Below are positions 53,205 through 62,348 of a stretch of DNA of 64,000 nucleotides, piece by piece. This stretch comes from Pyrobaculum sp. 3827-6 (GTDB lineage: Archaea > Thermoproteota > Thermoprotei > Thermoproteales > Thermoproteaceae). The first letter of the stretch is position 1; the number at the start of each line of letters is the position of its first letter. The stretch is from the NCBI RefSeq assembly GCF_025641885.1, contig NZ_JAOTQN010000003.1, positions 124,001 through 188,000 of the forward strand, given 5' to 3'. Made by a program: the position numbers and the translations under genes. Under the pieces are notes generated by a model. That model searched no databases. It saw only the letters and a program-made list of their open reading frames with translations, and was not told where the DNA came from.

Positions 53205-53891
53205 ATGAGGCGAGCCGTGCTGAGCGTGGCGTCGATACTAGTTTTCTCAGCGATTCTCACCTTCTTCCCTGGCGAGTACTTCACAGCTATATTACTGTAC
53301 TTCGTCCTATTCTTCGGAGTCTCTATACTAATGGGGGTGAGGTCGTACAGGAGAGGCATGGCAACGGTGCAGGAGGTGTCTAAAGGCCGCCCCATAATTG
53401 AAATAGATGAGAAAGAAGTTAATAAACTCTTAGAAAAAGATAAAGAGCTTGTAAATGAGTATAAAAAAATGGTCAGGGGGTCATTTCTGCCGATGTTAAC
53501 ACTACCTCTATTTATACTACTAGCCACGTTCCTATTTCCAACACTGCCGCCCGCAACCGAGTCGGCGCTTGGCCCCAGCATAGGAAAGCTCCCCGCAAGA
53601 TTTCTCGGCTACGTGGCTGTATTTGGCATATTCACCTTGATCTCCATGGCGACTTTCAAGCCGCCTACCGCCCCGAGGATAGTGAGGAGTCTAAAGGTGT
53701 ACGACTCCGGCCTCGTCATAGACAAGAGTCTGGGCTTCAAGGCGCCTATAGAAGTGGCAGACTACAAAGTCAGCGAAGAGAGGAGATTTATCGAATTTAA
53801 GCTAAATAACCAGATATTTAGAATCTACTACAAAGATATAAAAGAGCTTGATAGTGTTTTATCTAAACTAGTTAAGCCTCTAAAACAGTGA
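53205..53891 (+). CDS. Membrane protein of unknown function
   Basis: A 228-residue protein with two N-terminal hydrophobic helices ([32 protein letters not shown]), a charged cytoplasmic stretch ([19 protein letters not shown]), two more helices, and a C-terminal domain of about 75 residues ([20 protein letters not shown]). The layout resembles small DUF106/EMC3-like or similar membrane proteins, but I cannot assign it. Its 3' end overlaps the convergent ribosomal P1 gene by 12 bp. Confidence 0.6.
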   Translation: MRRAVLSVASILVFSAILTFFPGEYFTAILLYFVLFFGVSILMGVRSYRRGMATVQEVSKGRPIIEIDEKEVNKLLEKDKELVNEYKKMVRGSFLPMLTLPLFILLATFLFPTLPPATESALGPSIGKLPARFLGYVAVFGIFTLISMATFKPPTAPRIVRSLKVYDSGLVIDKSLGFKAPIEVADYKVSEERRFIEFKLNNQIFRIYYKDIKELDSVLSKLVKPLKQ

Positions 53892-54209
53892 AGCCAGCGA
53901 GCCGGCGATTTCCTCTTCGCTCGGCCCCTTCTTCTCCTCTTCTTCTTTCTTCTCCTCAGCCTTTGCAGGCGTTGCGGGGGCGGCCCCGCCGGCTACTGGC
54001 GCCGCCGCGGGCGCCGCGGCGGCCACCGGCGCAAACGCCGCCGACTTAATAGCCTCCTCTATGTTTACCTCCTTGAGAGCCGCCACGAGAGTCTTTATCC
54101 TAACCTCGTCTGGCGAAATGCCTGCCGCCTGCAATACCTTCGCCAGATTCTCTTCGTTTATCTCCTGCTTAGCGTAGTGAAGCAACAACGCCCCGTATAT
54201 GTACTCCAT
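53880..54209 (-). CDS. rpl12: Ribosomal stalk protein P1 (aL12/L12e)
   Basis: Acidic stalk protein recruiting translation GTPases. The 109-residue sequence has the helical dimerisation N-terminus ([21 protein letters not shown]), an Ala/Gly/Pro-rich hinge ([20 protein letters not shown]) and the charged C-terminus [18 protein letters not shown], all diagnostic. ATG start with its own TATA-like TTTTTAAATG (54231-54240) on this strand. It stands apart from other ribosomal genes except eL38 upstream. Confidence 0.92.
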   Translation of the reverse strand: MEYIYGALLLHYAKQEINEENLAKVLQAAGISPDEVRIKTLVAALKEVNIEEAIKSAAFAPVAAAAPAAAPVAGGAAPATPAKAEEKKEEEEKKGPSEEEIAGSLASLF

Positions 54210-54250
54210 GGAAAAGGTCGGGAAGGAGGCATTTAAAAATTTTAGCCACC

Positions 54251-54454
54251 CTACACCTCTTCGATCTTCACATTCTTAGACTTGAGCTCTGCCAAAACCT
54301 GCTCCGCCTTGTCTGGGGGGAGTTTAATAGTGTAGAGATACCCGGCGAGCCTGGCCTTAAGCTTCACGTAGTCTTGATAGCGCCTTACTCGGACCTCTTC
54401 AGCCTTCTCCCCGTACTGCTTCCAAATCGCCAGCAAGAACACCTCTTTTGGCAT
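54251..54454 (-). CDS. rpl38e: Ribosomal protein eL38
   Basis: A 67-residue protein matching eukaryal/crenarchaeal eL38: PKEVFLLAI at the start, [22 protein letters not shown] in the middle and a C-terminal [13 protein letters not shown] helix. ATG 54454 is about 21 nt from a TTTATATACC box, so the longer frame to 54559 is not used. eL38 occurs in some crenarchaea only. Just upstream lies the double hairpin region 54488-54529. Confidence 0.75.
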   Translation of the reverse strand: MPKEVFLLAIWKQYGEKAEEVRVRRYQDYVKLKARLAGYLYTIKLPPDKAEQVLAELKSKNVKIEEV

Positions 54455-54487
54455 GGCCCACAGTAGGGAGGGGTATATAAAATTTGG

Positions 54488-54529
54488 CCGGGGTAACCCA
54501 CCAGGCTCATTCGCCCCCCTACAGGGGAG
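54488..54529 (-). other. Double hairpin of unknown role upstream of eL38
   Basis: Two short hairpins, GGGTTACCC (54491-54500 region) and CCCCTGTAGGGG (54515-54528), read on the minus strand between a TATA-like TATATATCC (54546-54556) and the eL38 promoter. A small transcript could start near 54528. I could not match it to a known RNA; it may be a leader, terminator or ncRNA. Confidence 0.3.
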
Positions 54530-54604
54530 TTGCCCAGGGCGTTTCCTATATATCCACATGTATATATTCTTTACGGCCGCCAGCTACTCCACGACTCCAG
54601 GCCC

Positions 54605-55132
54605 CTAGCTCACGCTTCTGTGCCTGTACTTGATATGGGGGAGGGTTCTCATCACCTCGAAGGCTAGGTTGGAGAGCTGGTTTAACAGCTTGGCCCCGGC
54701 GGACTCTCCCAGCGTGACCAGCCTCCTCTCGGCCCACCTAATCCACACCCGGGCTTCGTCCACCGCCGAGCACTCGGGGGAGGCGCAGGCTATCCAGCTT
54801 CTAAGCGGCTCCTCAGGCGCCGCGGCGTAGGCCAGCTTCAGAGCCCTCTTGTACAGCGCCGTTGCCGTGTCTAGGTACTCCGCCTTCCCGGTGGCTAGGT
54901 AGAAGCCGAGCTCCATCACTGCGAAGGCCACGAGGCGCATGATCCGGGCCTGGGGGCGGGGCAGGAGGTTAGCCGCCTTGTGGCTGTACGTAACCGCCGA
55001 GTCCAGCGCGCCGAAGAGCTTAATCAACGGGTCGTCCTTCCTCGCCCTCCTAGCCTCCCCCCTCCAGTACACCAAAGTCTCTCCACCATCACCCGGACAT
55101 GCAAAGAGCAGTAGACATGGTTTAGACAGCAC
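54605..55132 (-). CDS. Helical protein of unknown function
   Basis: A 175-residue, Ala/Leu/Arg-rich helical protein with tetratricopeptide-like rhythm (AEYLDTATALYKRALKLAYAA and ARVWIRWAERRLVTLGE). Two Cys residues flank a loop (IACASPECSAVDEA). GTG 55132 is about 23 nt from TTTATATTTA (55150-55160) and is preferred to the frame limit 55171. It is divergent from the candidate C/D sRNA and prpB. No family recognised. Confidence 0.55.
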   Translation of the reverse strand: MLSKPCLLLFACPGDGGETLVYWRGEARRARKDDPLIKLFGALDSAVTYSHKAANLLPRPQARIMRLVAFAVMELGFYLATGKAEYLDTATALYKRALKLAYAAAPEEPLRSWIACASPECSAVDEARVWIRWAERRLVTLGESAGAKLLNQLSNLAFEVMRTLPHIKYRHRSVS

Positions 55133-55177
55133 TACACTTCCCCAAAGTCTAAATATAAATGAATCAGTCAAAATGTC

Positions 55178-55226
55178 GTGATGAGGCCGCTGAGCTTGGA
55201 GTGGTGACGTAATTTCAGCCGGCTGA
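55178..55226 (+). ncRNA. Candidate C/D box sRNA upstream of prpB
   Basis: Consensus C box GTGATGA (55178-55184), 12 nt, TGGA as D', 3 nt, C'-like GTGACGT, 12 nt and consensus D box CTGA (55223-55226): 49 nt, the best match in the window. The second guide would pair with a GGCTGAAA core, which I recall as part of a conserved 16S rRNA segment, giving a testable target. It lies in the gap before prpB, whose own TATA-like TTGTTAAGA follows at 55228-55236. Confidence 0.6.
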
Positions 55227-55257
55227 ATTGTTAAGAGTGTGTAGAAAGTTGGGGGAT

Positions 55258-56184
55258 ATGTTGTTTAGAAAGTCTAGGGCGGACGGCGCCGCGCTGTTGA
55301 GAGAGGAGTTGCGGAGGCCCGGCATCGTGCTGGTCCCCGGCGTCTTCAACGCGTTGACTGCTTTAATGGCCCAGCAGCTGGGCTTCAGGGCTGTGTACGT
55401 ATCGGGGGCGGCCGTCACGGCCTCCATGGCCTTGCCCGACCTCGGCTTGATAACTCTCGACGAGATGGTAAAGACCGTGAAGTACATTGTAGACGCCGTA
55501 GATATCCCCGTGATTGTAGACGCCGACACGGGCTACGGCGAGGCGCTCAACGTCATGCGCGCCGTTAGGGAGTTCGAGGCGGTGGGCGCCGCCGGGATTC
55601 AGCTAGAGGACCAGGTCTTGCCGAAGAAGTGCGGCCACCTCAGCGGCAAGGCCGTCGTGCCGCCTGACGAAATGGCTAAGAAAATCCGCGCCGCCGTGGA
55701 GGCCCGGAGAAGTCCAGACTTCGTCATAGTTGCGCGGACAGACGCCGTTGGGGTGACGGGGTTTGAGGACGCGGTGGAGCGGGCCCAGCTCTACCTAGAG
55801 GCGGGGGCCGACGTCATATTTCCAGAGGCCCTCCGGACTGAGGAGGAGTTTAGAGAATTCGCCAGGAGGGTCAAGGCCCCGTTGCTTGCCAACATGACGG
55901 AGTTCGGCGTCTCCCCCCTCATACCGGCCAGGCGGCTGGAGGATTTCGGCTACAAATTTGTGATTTTCCCAGTCACCGCGCTGAGGGTGGCTATGCACGC
56001 CATTAGAGAGGTCTTCAGAACTATAATGAACGAGGGGACGCAGGCGCGGTGGCTGGACAAGATGTTCACACGGAAGGAGCTCTACGACTTGATTAAGTAC
56101 TACGACTACGAGAAGTTGGACACAGAAATTTCTAGACATATAGACAATATTTATAAGAGCGGGCGGGGCGGGCGCCATGGATAG
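55258..56184 (+). CDS. prpB: Methylisocitrate lyase/PEP-mutase family enzyme (PrpB-like)
   Basis: Cleaves 2-methylisocitrate to succinate and pyruvate in the methylcitrate pathway. The 308-residue protein has VDADTGYGEALNVMRAV, the loop LEDQVLPKKCGH with the catalytic Cys and FVIVARTDAVGVTGFEDAVERA, as in PrpB and isocitrate lyases. The ATG at 55258 is 24 nt from a weak TATA (TTGTTAAGA). An ATG-less start at 55228 is discounted. Overlaps the prpD-like gene by eight bases, so they are one operon. Confidence 0.85.
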   Translation: MLFRKSRADGAALLREELRRPGIVLVPGVFNALTALMAQQLGFRAVYVSGAAVTASMALPDLGLITLDEMVKTVKYIVDAVDIPVIVDADTGYGEALNVMRAVREFEAVGAAGIQLEDQVLPKKCGHLSGKAVVPPDEMAKKIRAAVEARRSPDFVIVARTDAVGVTGFEDAVERAQLYLEAGADVIFPEALRTEEEFREFARRVKAPLLANMTEFGVSPLIPARRLEDFGYKFVIFPVTALRVAMHAIREVFRTIMNEGTQARWLDKMFTRKELYDLIKYYDYEKLDTEISRHIDNIYKSGRGGRHG

Positions 56185-57538
56185 AGTCACGAAGATCCTG
56201 GCGGAGTACACCAGCGCCGTAGACTACTCCAAGGTACCTCTAGAGACTCGTCACGAGGTTAAGCGCAGGATCATCGACTCCATGGCGGTGGCCTTCGCGG
56301 CGTACAACGCAGAGCCCGTGGCTATCGCCAGGAGAGTCGCGTCGAAATTCGCCACTTCGAGGGGGGCCAGGTTGCTGGGCACGCGTTACGAAACTACGCC
56401 GGACTGGGCCACTTTTGTAAACGGCCTCATGATCCGCTACCACGACTACAACGACACCTACCTCTCCAAAGAGCCCCTCCACCCCAGCGACTTGATCGGC
56501 GCCGCCCTGGCGGTGGGCGACTACGTCGGCGCGGAGGGGACAGACCTCATCACAGCCGTAGCCATAGGCTATGAGGCGTCGGTCACCTTCTGCGACGGCG
56601 GAACCCTGCGGAAGAGGGGCTGGGACCACGTCAATTTCCTGGGGATTGGCAGCGTGCTGGCCGCCGCCAAGCTACTACGCCTCGACGCGGTTAAGACCCA
56701 GCACGCCCTCGCCATCTACGCCGTTCCCCACGCCGCGATGCGCCAGACGAGGGTGGGCGAGCTGTCTATGTGGAAGGGCGCCGCCGCGGCCAACTCAAGC
56801 CGCAACGCGGTATTCGCCACGTTGCTCGCACAAGAGGGCTACACGGGTCCCTTTAAGCCGTTCGAAGGGGAGATGGCCTTTTTCAAGCAACTGCTGCATG
56901 GCGACTTCGACTTGGGGGTGCTGAAGAGCATAGAGGAGGGGAGGCCGCCCCGTAGGATACTCGACACGTACATCAAGCCGTACCCAGTGGAGTACCACGC
57001 CCAGACCGCCGTCGAGGCCGCCCTGAAGCTCAGGGAGAAGGTCAGAGTCGAGGAGGTTGAGAAGATTAGGATAGACACCTACGAGGCGGCCTACACAATC
57101 ATCGGCCCCAAAGACCCCGAGAAGTGGGACCCCCACACCAAGGAGACGGCGGACCACTCCATAATGTGGATCACCGCCGCGGCGTTCATCTGGGGCCCGA
57201 TAAAAATAGAGCACTACAGAGACGTGAGGAACCCCGCCGTCCTCTCCCTCATGAAGAAGATAGAGGTCAACCTCGACCCGGAGCTCGACAAGCTCTACCC
57301 GCAGGCCTTCCCCACCGTAATTACGGTCTACACCAAGGGAGGGGGTAAATACACCGAGAGAGTGGACTACGCGAAGGGGCACCCAAAAAACCCCATGACC
57401 GACGCCGAGCTTGAGGATAAGTTCAACACACTAACCCGCGACGTACTGCCGGAGGAGGCTAGAAGGAAGGCGCTGGAGATTATGTGGAGACTGGAGGATT
57501 ACAGCGCGGCGGACCTCCTTGAGGCCCTTGTAACTTAG
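56177..57538 (+). CDS. prpD: MmgE/PrpD-family 2-methylcitrate dehydratase
   Basis: Dehydrates 2-methylcitrate. The 453-residue protein has the family's helical core with EVKRRIIDSMAVAFAAYNAEP near the start, FVNGLMIRYHDYNDTY with active-site His/Asp, VGYEASVTFCDGG, GDHVNF and ADHSIMWITAAAF. Coupled to PrpB by overlap, supporting a methylcitrate route for propionate or for odd-chain/branched-chain breakdown; no dedicated methylcitrate synthase is adjacent, so the citrate synthase at 45.7 kb may serve. Fe-independent type. Confidence 0.85.
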   Translation: MDRVTKILAEYTSAVDYSKVPLETRHEVKRRIIDSMAVAFAAYNAEPVAIARRVASKFATSRGARLLGTRYETTPDWATFVNGLMIRYHDYNDTYLSKEPLHPSDLIGAALAVGDYVGAEGTDLITAVAIGYEASVTFCDGGTLRKRGWDHVNFLGIGSVLAAAKLLRLDAVKTQHALAIYAVPHAAMRQTRVGELSMWKGAAAANSSRNAVFATLLAQEGYTGPFKPFEGEMAFFKQLLHGDFDLGVLKSIEEGRPPRRILDTYIKPYPVEYHAQTAVEAALKLREKVRVEEVEKIRIDTYEAAYTIIGPKDPEKWDPHTKETADHSIMWITAAAFIWGPIKIEHYRDVRNPAVLSLMKKIEVNLDPELDKLYPQAFPTVITVYTKGGGKYTERVDYAKGHPKNPMTDAELEDKFNTLTRDVLPEEARRKALEIMWRLEDYSAADLLEALVT

Positions 57539-58504
57539 CTATTTTTTCTCTGCTTTCCAATCTACGAGGCTGTGCACCGGTCTGCCCTTCATTTTCATTA
57601 CGTGCGCCGTGGCTGAAAGCGCCGCGGCGACCCCCATGGCTGCTGAGATCACGGCTTGTTTATAGGGGTAGGCCACTATGTCGCCGGCGGCGAACACCCC
57701 CGGCGTCTTCGTCCTGCCTTCCCAGTCTGCAATGATTTCGCCCCTCTCGTTTAGATCCACTAGGTGCCTTACGAAGTCGCTCTTGGTGACGTAGCCCACT
57801 TCTACAAAAACCGCCGCAACTGGAAGCTCCTGCACCTCTCCGGTCTTCCTGTTCTTCACGACGACGGCTCTCACCTTTGTATCGCCTTTTATCTCCACCA
57901 CCTCGCTGTTGGGCACAAGCACAGCCTTGCCGAGCTTCTTTGCCTGCTCTAGAAATTCCTCGTCGTGGATAGGCCTCTCCGAGGGGAATATCCAGTAGAA
58001 CTTGTTAGTGGTGGAGGAGAGGATGGTCACAGGCTCCCTCGCCAAGTCGCCCCAGCTGACCAGGGCGACGTCTTGCCCTTTGAAAAACGGCGCGTCGCAG
58101 ATGGTGCAGTAGGAGACGCCCTTGTTTTTAAACTTGGCCTCGCCCGGCACCCCCAGCTCCTTCGGCGTCTTGCCAAACGCCAGTATCAAGGCGAGGCTCT
58201 TGTACTCGTCGCCGCCCTCGGTCCCCACGACAAAGACGTCGCCCTGCTTCTCCACGGCCTTAACCTCGTCGAATATAATCTCAGCGCCGAAGGTCCTCGC
58301 CTGTTGCTCAACTCTCTTGGCGAGCTCAGGCCCCGAGATTTTGTGGATAGCCGGGTAGTTCTCGATGAGAGTCGTCATGTTGAGCTGGCCGCCGAGATCC
58401 TTGCTGATCACCAGCGTCTTCAGCCTCTGACGCGCCGTGTACAACGCCGCGGACAGCCCGGCGATGCCCGCGCCTACGATAATCACGTCGTAGTCCACCT
58501 CCAT
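57539..58504 (-). CDS. trxB: Thioredoxin reductase
   Basis: FAD- and NAD(P)H-dependent disulphide reductase, 321 residues. FAD loop [19 protein letters not shown], redox pair [10 protein letters not shown] (CxxC), second nucleotide domain and FAD-binding [18 protein letters not shown] are all present. The second nucleotide motif is unusual: [14 protein letters not shown] lacks the normal GGGxSA, so NADPH preference is uncertain and it may belong to the archaeal variant that does not use NADPH normally. ATG 58504 fits a CTTAAAAAT box (58527-58535) better than 58519. Confidence 0.85.
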   Translation of the reverse strand: MEVDYDVIIVGAGIAGLSAALYTARQRLKTLVISKDLGGQLNMTTLIENYPAIHKISGPELAKRVEQQARTFGAEIIFDEVKAVEKQGDVFVVGTEGGDEYKSLALILAFGKTPKELGVPGEAKFKNKGVSYCTICDAPFFKGQDVALVSWGDLAREPVTILSSTTNKFYWIFPSERPIHDEEFLEQAKKLGKAVLVPNSEVVEIKGDTKVRAVVVKNRKTGEVQELPVAAVFVEVGYVTKSDFVRHLVDLNERGEIIADWEGRTKTPGVFAAGDIVAYPYKQAVISAAMGVAAALSATAHVMKMKGRPVHSLVDWKAEKK

Positions 58505-58579
58505 GGCCACCGTTTCCAATGTCCATTTTTAAGATTTCTACGGCAGAAAGTTTTTAAAAGGGGTCCATTAGCCACCTTC

Positions 58580-59056
58580 GTGTCTTCAAAAGAGCAGGAG
58601 GCTCAGAAAGGCAAGCAGGGCTGGATCACCCCGGCGGTGATACCGCCGGAGGAGTGGGCCACTTTTAGATACCGAGGTAAGACGCTGGAAGAGTTGCTAA
58701 ACATGCCAATGGACGAGTTTATCAAACTTCTGCCAGCCCGCCAGAGGAGGAGCCTAAAGAGGGGGCTGAAGCCAGAGCACAGAAAGCTACTGGAGAAGGT
58801 CAGGAAGGCCAAGAGGCTGGCCGCGCAGGGGAAGAAGGTCGTAATAAAAACCCACGCCCGCGACATGATAATATTCCCAGAGATGGTTGGCTTGACCATC
58901 CACGTGTACAACGGCATCACCTACATACCTGTGTACATATCGCCGTGGCACATAGGGCACTACCTAGGCGAATTCGCAATAACGACAAAAATTGTGCAAC
59001 ACGGCGAGCCTGGGCTGAAGGCCACGAGATCCTCGCTACACATAGCGGCGAAGTAG
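58580..59056 (+). CDS. rps19: Ribosomal protein uS19
   Basis: Small-subunit protein binding 16S rRNA and S13. The 158-residue archaeal form shows [55 protein letters not shown] and [20 protein letters not shown], the diagnostic motifs. GTG 58580 is 24 nt from TTTTTAAA (58552-58559); the long frame upstream (57965) is a shadow of trxB. Followed after one base by uS17. Confidence 0.95.
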   Translation: MSSKEQEAQKGKQGWITPAVIPPEEWATFRYRGKTLEELLNMPMDEFIKLLPARQRRSLKRGLKPEHRKLLEKVRKAKRLAAQGKKVVIKTHARDMIIFPEMVGLTIHVYNGITYIPVYISPWHIGHYLGEFAITTKIVQHGEPGLKATRSSLHIAAK

Positions 59057-59057
59057 T

Positions 59058-59498
59058 ATGGCCGCCGTCAAGCTCCAGGCAAGGCCAAAGCCAGGCGACA
59101 CCTTTACGCTACCTAATGGGAAGAAGGTAGAGGTGAGGGACATAGGCGTGCCCTACGTCCTGCCGCCGGCCGCCGTCTGCGACGACCCGCTCTGCCCGTG
59201 GCACGGCCATCTAAAGATTAGGCTGAAGCTCCTCGAGGTGACCGTCGAGAAGGTGAGGATGCACAAAGCCGCCGTGGTGACCCACGAGTGGGTACACTAC
59301 ATCAGGAAGTACAATAGGTATGAGCGCAGGAGGAGGAGGATGAGGGTGAGAGTCCCCGAGTGTATTGAGGTGAAGCCGGGGGACAAGGTGATCATAGCAG
59401 AGACGAGGCCGCTCTCCAAGACAATATCCTGGGTAGTCATAGGCAAAAAGGAGGACGTAACTGAGTGGACTGCCAAACACGAAGCCCTGGGGACCTAA
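59058..59498 (+). CDS. rps17: Ribosomal protein uS17
   Basis: Primary 16S rRNA-binding protein. The 146-residue archaeal form has a long N-terminal extension with a CDDPLCPWHGHLKIR segment that is common in crenarchaea, then GKVEVTVEKVRMHKAAVVTHEWVHYIRKYNRYERR and the core ending VKPGDKVIIAETRPLSKTISWVV. ATG one base after the uS19 stop, so both are one operon. Only these two of the ribosomal cluster are together here. Confidence 0.93.
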   Translation: MAAVKLQARPKPGDTFTLPNGKKVEVRDIGVPYVLPPAAVCDDPLCPWHGHLKIRLKLLEVTVEKVRMHKAAVVTHEWVHYIRKYNRYERRRRRMRVRVPECIEVKPGDKVIIAETRPLSKTISWVVIGKKEDVTEWTAKHEALGT

Positions 59499-59571
59499 AC
59501 TAGCAACCATAGGAGGCCCGAATAGGATTCGTACTGCGTCAATTATATATTGGAGACATTTTCAAGAGCCC

Positions 59572-61813
59572 ATGGTAGGGAGGTTTTTTCCAAACCGCGT
59601 TGTTGATAGCCGCGCTAGCGGCGGCCATGTCAGCCGCCTCTCCGCACAAGCCAGCGTATACGTCGGATTACATCTGTCTGGATGCTTTAGACGTGGGGGT
59701 TTCTAATCCCCATGGCGTTGCGCTGAGCGTCTACTTAGACGGCGAGGGGTTCCGCCCAACCGCCCTGTACGTCGAGGGCGATGTCGTGTCAGGAGTCTTT
59801 CCAAACGTAACAGATGTGGTGTATACAGTGGTGATGCCGCAAAAAGCCAAGAGGGTGTGTCTTGATCTGCCTATTTCTAAATCCGCGGCAGGTGCAGTGC
59901 AGAGAGCTGCCGAGGAGTACGCGAAGGCAAAGGGGCACCTATACGCAGTCGCTACCCCGAAAGGACGCGGCTACCTCTTGGTGGAGAACCGGACTTCAGA
60001 TATCCCGCCGTTTGTTAAGTGGCCCGGCGGCGGCGCCACGGCGAAGCCGACAGATAGGCGGGAGGTCGTGCCGCGGGGCGGCAAGAGGGGCGGAGAGCCG
60101 GTGGCCTCGGCCACGGCTAACGTGGGCGACGTGGTGGGCTACATCCGTAGCGTCGCGTATAACTTCACGAGATACCCGGGCGGTTGCACGAGGAATCCAT
60201 ACCGGATTGCCCTACCCAACGGCACGTTGTGGATTGAGTTTATCCTCACCAACGCGACGACGCGCGGAGACTATACAGTTTATATAGATATATACGACGC
60301 CCCGGTTGGGGACGCTACGGTGTTTTACGACGTATATGGACAGCGGGTAACTGTCGATAAGAGGTCGCCGACCTACCTAGCCAGGCATGTAGATGTTCCA
60401 GCCGCAGCTCAGGACAGAATCATATATTTAGAGGTGTGGACCTGCGGCGGCCCGCCCGGTGTTTTAGATGGATACATCGTGTTTAGGGTGCGGACGAGTG
60501 ACTACTATGCTGACTATGTGCGCTACCCCATCCAGTCCGGCGCCGTGGTTGTTGTGAAAAACACCCTTACAAGCCCCAGCCTAAATGACATGTACTCTAA
60601 CACCACTCACGTAGTCCTTCCGCCTTTCGAAACTCCGCCCGGCCACTGGGTAGGAACCGGCGCGCTGGCCGCAGACGTCACAATTAAGCTCTGCACCACG
60701 AGCTCCTCCACGCCGCCGCCCTCCTACTTCGGACCGCTGAACCTGTACTACGGCCCCTACTGGGTAGCCTCCACATCCGTGGCGGCGCAGAGTTGCGGCT
60801 GGCAGAGTATTGGCGGCTACAGTCTCTACTGCTGCACCTACAGGGCCAATACCTGGAGCTGGATAAACGCCCAGGATCAAGTCGCCACGGCATATTCGCT
60901 GAGAAATCCACTCGGGTTCCCAGTAATCCTAGGCCCTATACCCAGCTCCAGCGCCATCGTGTATTCAGACGTCGTTATTAACACGCTTTACTACAGAGGC
61001 CAGAGGAGGCCCGACATAGCGCCACCCGATTCGAGTATTTACTCAGGCTACGCCCACAATTTTGCAGATGTTGTACTAAACTATCTAAATGTGAGGGGCA
61101 CATCTGGCGTGGGCATTAGAATAGACGTAAGGACACAATTTTCAGGTGGAAGTAGCGTTATCCCATACATTCCTATAGCCATCTCTCCGCTTATGATAAC
61201 AACGCCAACCTCTTCTATAGTGTATAGCCAGCCTGATAGGGTAGACATAATGCTGAGAAGCCCCTATGCCATGTACTCCCCTGGACTCGTAGGCGGCGGG
61301 AAAACTCTAATCCCAGATCCTAGTGGTAGACAAGCTTTTGAATCTATATCGGCCGTGCTCGACGGCCTTGGGATCGTGGCCAAGGGTCTTCAGTTTGTAA
61401 ATTATTTTGCTAAGAATCCGTACGCGGCTGGCGCCGCCGCTACCATGTCTTTCATAAGCAGTGTAGGGCAACGTGTGGTAAGCTCCGCCTATAGCACTGT
61501 CACCACTTCTAGTGCCACGTCTTACACTACTACCGTGATGGTAAACATAGGATGGGCCGAGAAGCGCACACAGCATGCGACTGCGCTATATATACAAATA
61601 GATGCTAGAAATGATCCAGCTATTATCAATATCGAAAGTGTATCTATATGGGATGGGAGCGGGGTTAGAACTTATACATTAGCTATAAGTTCCACCGCGC
61701 CTATAAGGCTAAGTAGGGCCGCGGAGGATGTATACCTATTCCGTAACTTCTTCTGCCTTTTTAACGAGGTAGCGGGTACCGGATGGATCTGCAACTACGG
61801 CGGGTTCAGATAA
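59572..61813 (+). CDS. Large exported surface protein, start and signal joined across a T6 run
   Basis: A protein of about 745 residues, Ser/Thr/Pro-rich with many beta strands and several Cys, clearly exported but without a C-terminal anchor. The long frame begins only at TTG 59600, inside the signal helix (LLIAALAAAMSAAS), with no promoter suited to it. A TATA-like TATATAT centred near 59546 points to ATG 59572, which reads MVGRFF and then, if one T of the run at 59584-59589 is skipped, continues into the signal. The gene therefore appears frameshifted there: an error, slippage or phase switch. Role unknown; perhaps envelope or pilus-related, coupled to the next membrane protein. Confidence 0.6.
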
Positions 61814-62322
61814 TCGTGCCTATTTTTTCTGCCGCCGTCTTGTTCCTACTCTTTTTACCGCTTTATTTTCTAGATCCCTCTTTCTACTCGGTCGCGCCGC
61901 TCGGGTTTTCGCTAGCCTACATCGCCGCGTTTAGGCCGTGGCTTCTGGCACTCTGGCCCCCCGCCTTCATCGTGCCCGTCTTGTACCGCTTGGGTGTTCT
62001 CGACGCTGTGTGGGTTCTCTGGTACACCGTGTTTACCACCGTTTTGGCGTACCTCTTAGCGCTGTCTCTGGGAAATAGGGGTTGCCGCCTCGTGTCTCTG
62101 GCGGTTTTCTGGCTGATGTCGCAGATCGCCCCCTTCGTCGTAAGCCTCCCGCTGTTTCTGTTGTTCGGCCCAGTCTTCGGCGTCCCCCTGCCCAACCTCT
62201 GGGAGTACCCCCTCTACGTGGCTGTGTACTGGATTATATATCAAACCCACGGAAGAGCTGTGAACTGGTGCCAGAGGCACATTGAGGAGCCTGAGCTCAG
62301 GTGCTGGTGCTCTAGAGAGTAG
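61783..62322 (+). CDS. Polytopic membrane protein coupled to the surface protein
   Basis: A 179-residue protein with about five hydrophobic helices (AAVLFLLFLPLYFLDPSF, VSLPLFLLFGPVFGVPL) and a Cys-rich tail (NWCQRHIEEPELRCWCSRE). The ATG at 61783 overlaps the end of the surface-protein gene by 31 bp, so translation is coupled. It could anchor or export the preceding protein. No family recognised. Confidence 0.6.
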   Translation: MDLQLRRVQIIVPIFSAAVLFLLFLPLYFLDPSFYSVAPLGFSLAYIAAFRPWLLALWPPAFIVPVLYRLGVLDAVWVLWYTVFTTVLAYLLALSLGNRGCRLVSLAVFWLMSQIAPFVVSLPLFLLFGPVFGVPLPNLWEYPLYVAVYWIIYQTHGRAVNWCQRHIEEPELRCWCSRE

Positions 62323-62348
62323 ATTTAAGACCCGGGTTGCTGTGGGGC

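Noticed and set aside
57965-58579. Upstream extension of the uS19 frame by 205 codons
   Set aside because: It is antisense to trxB; the GTG at 58580 with a TATA box 24 nt upstream is the real start.
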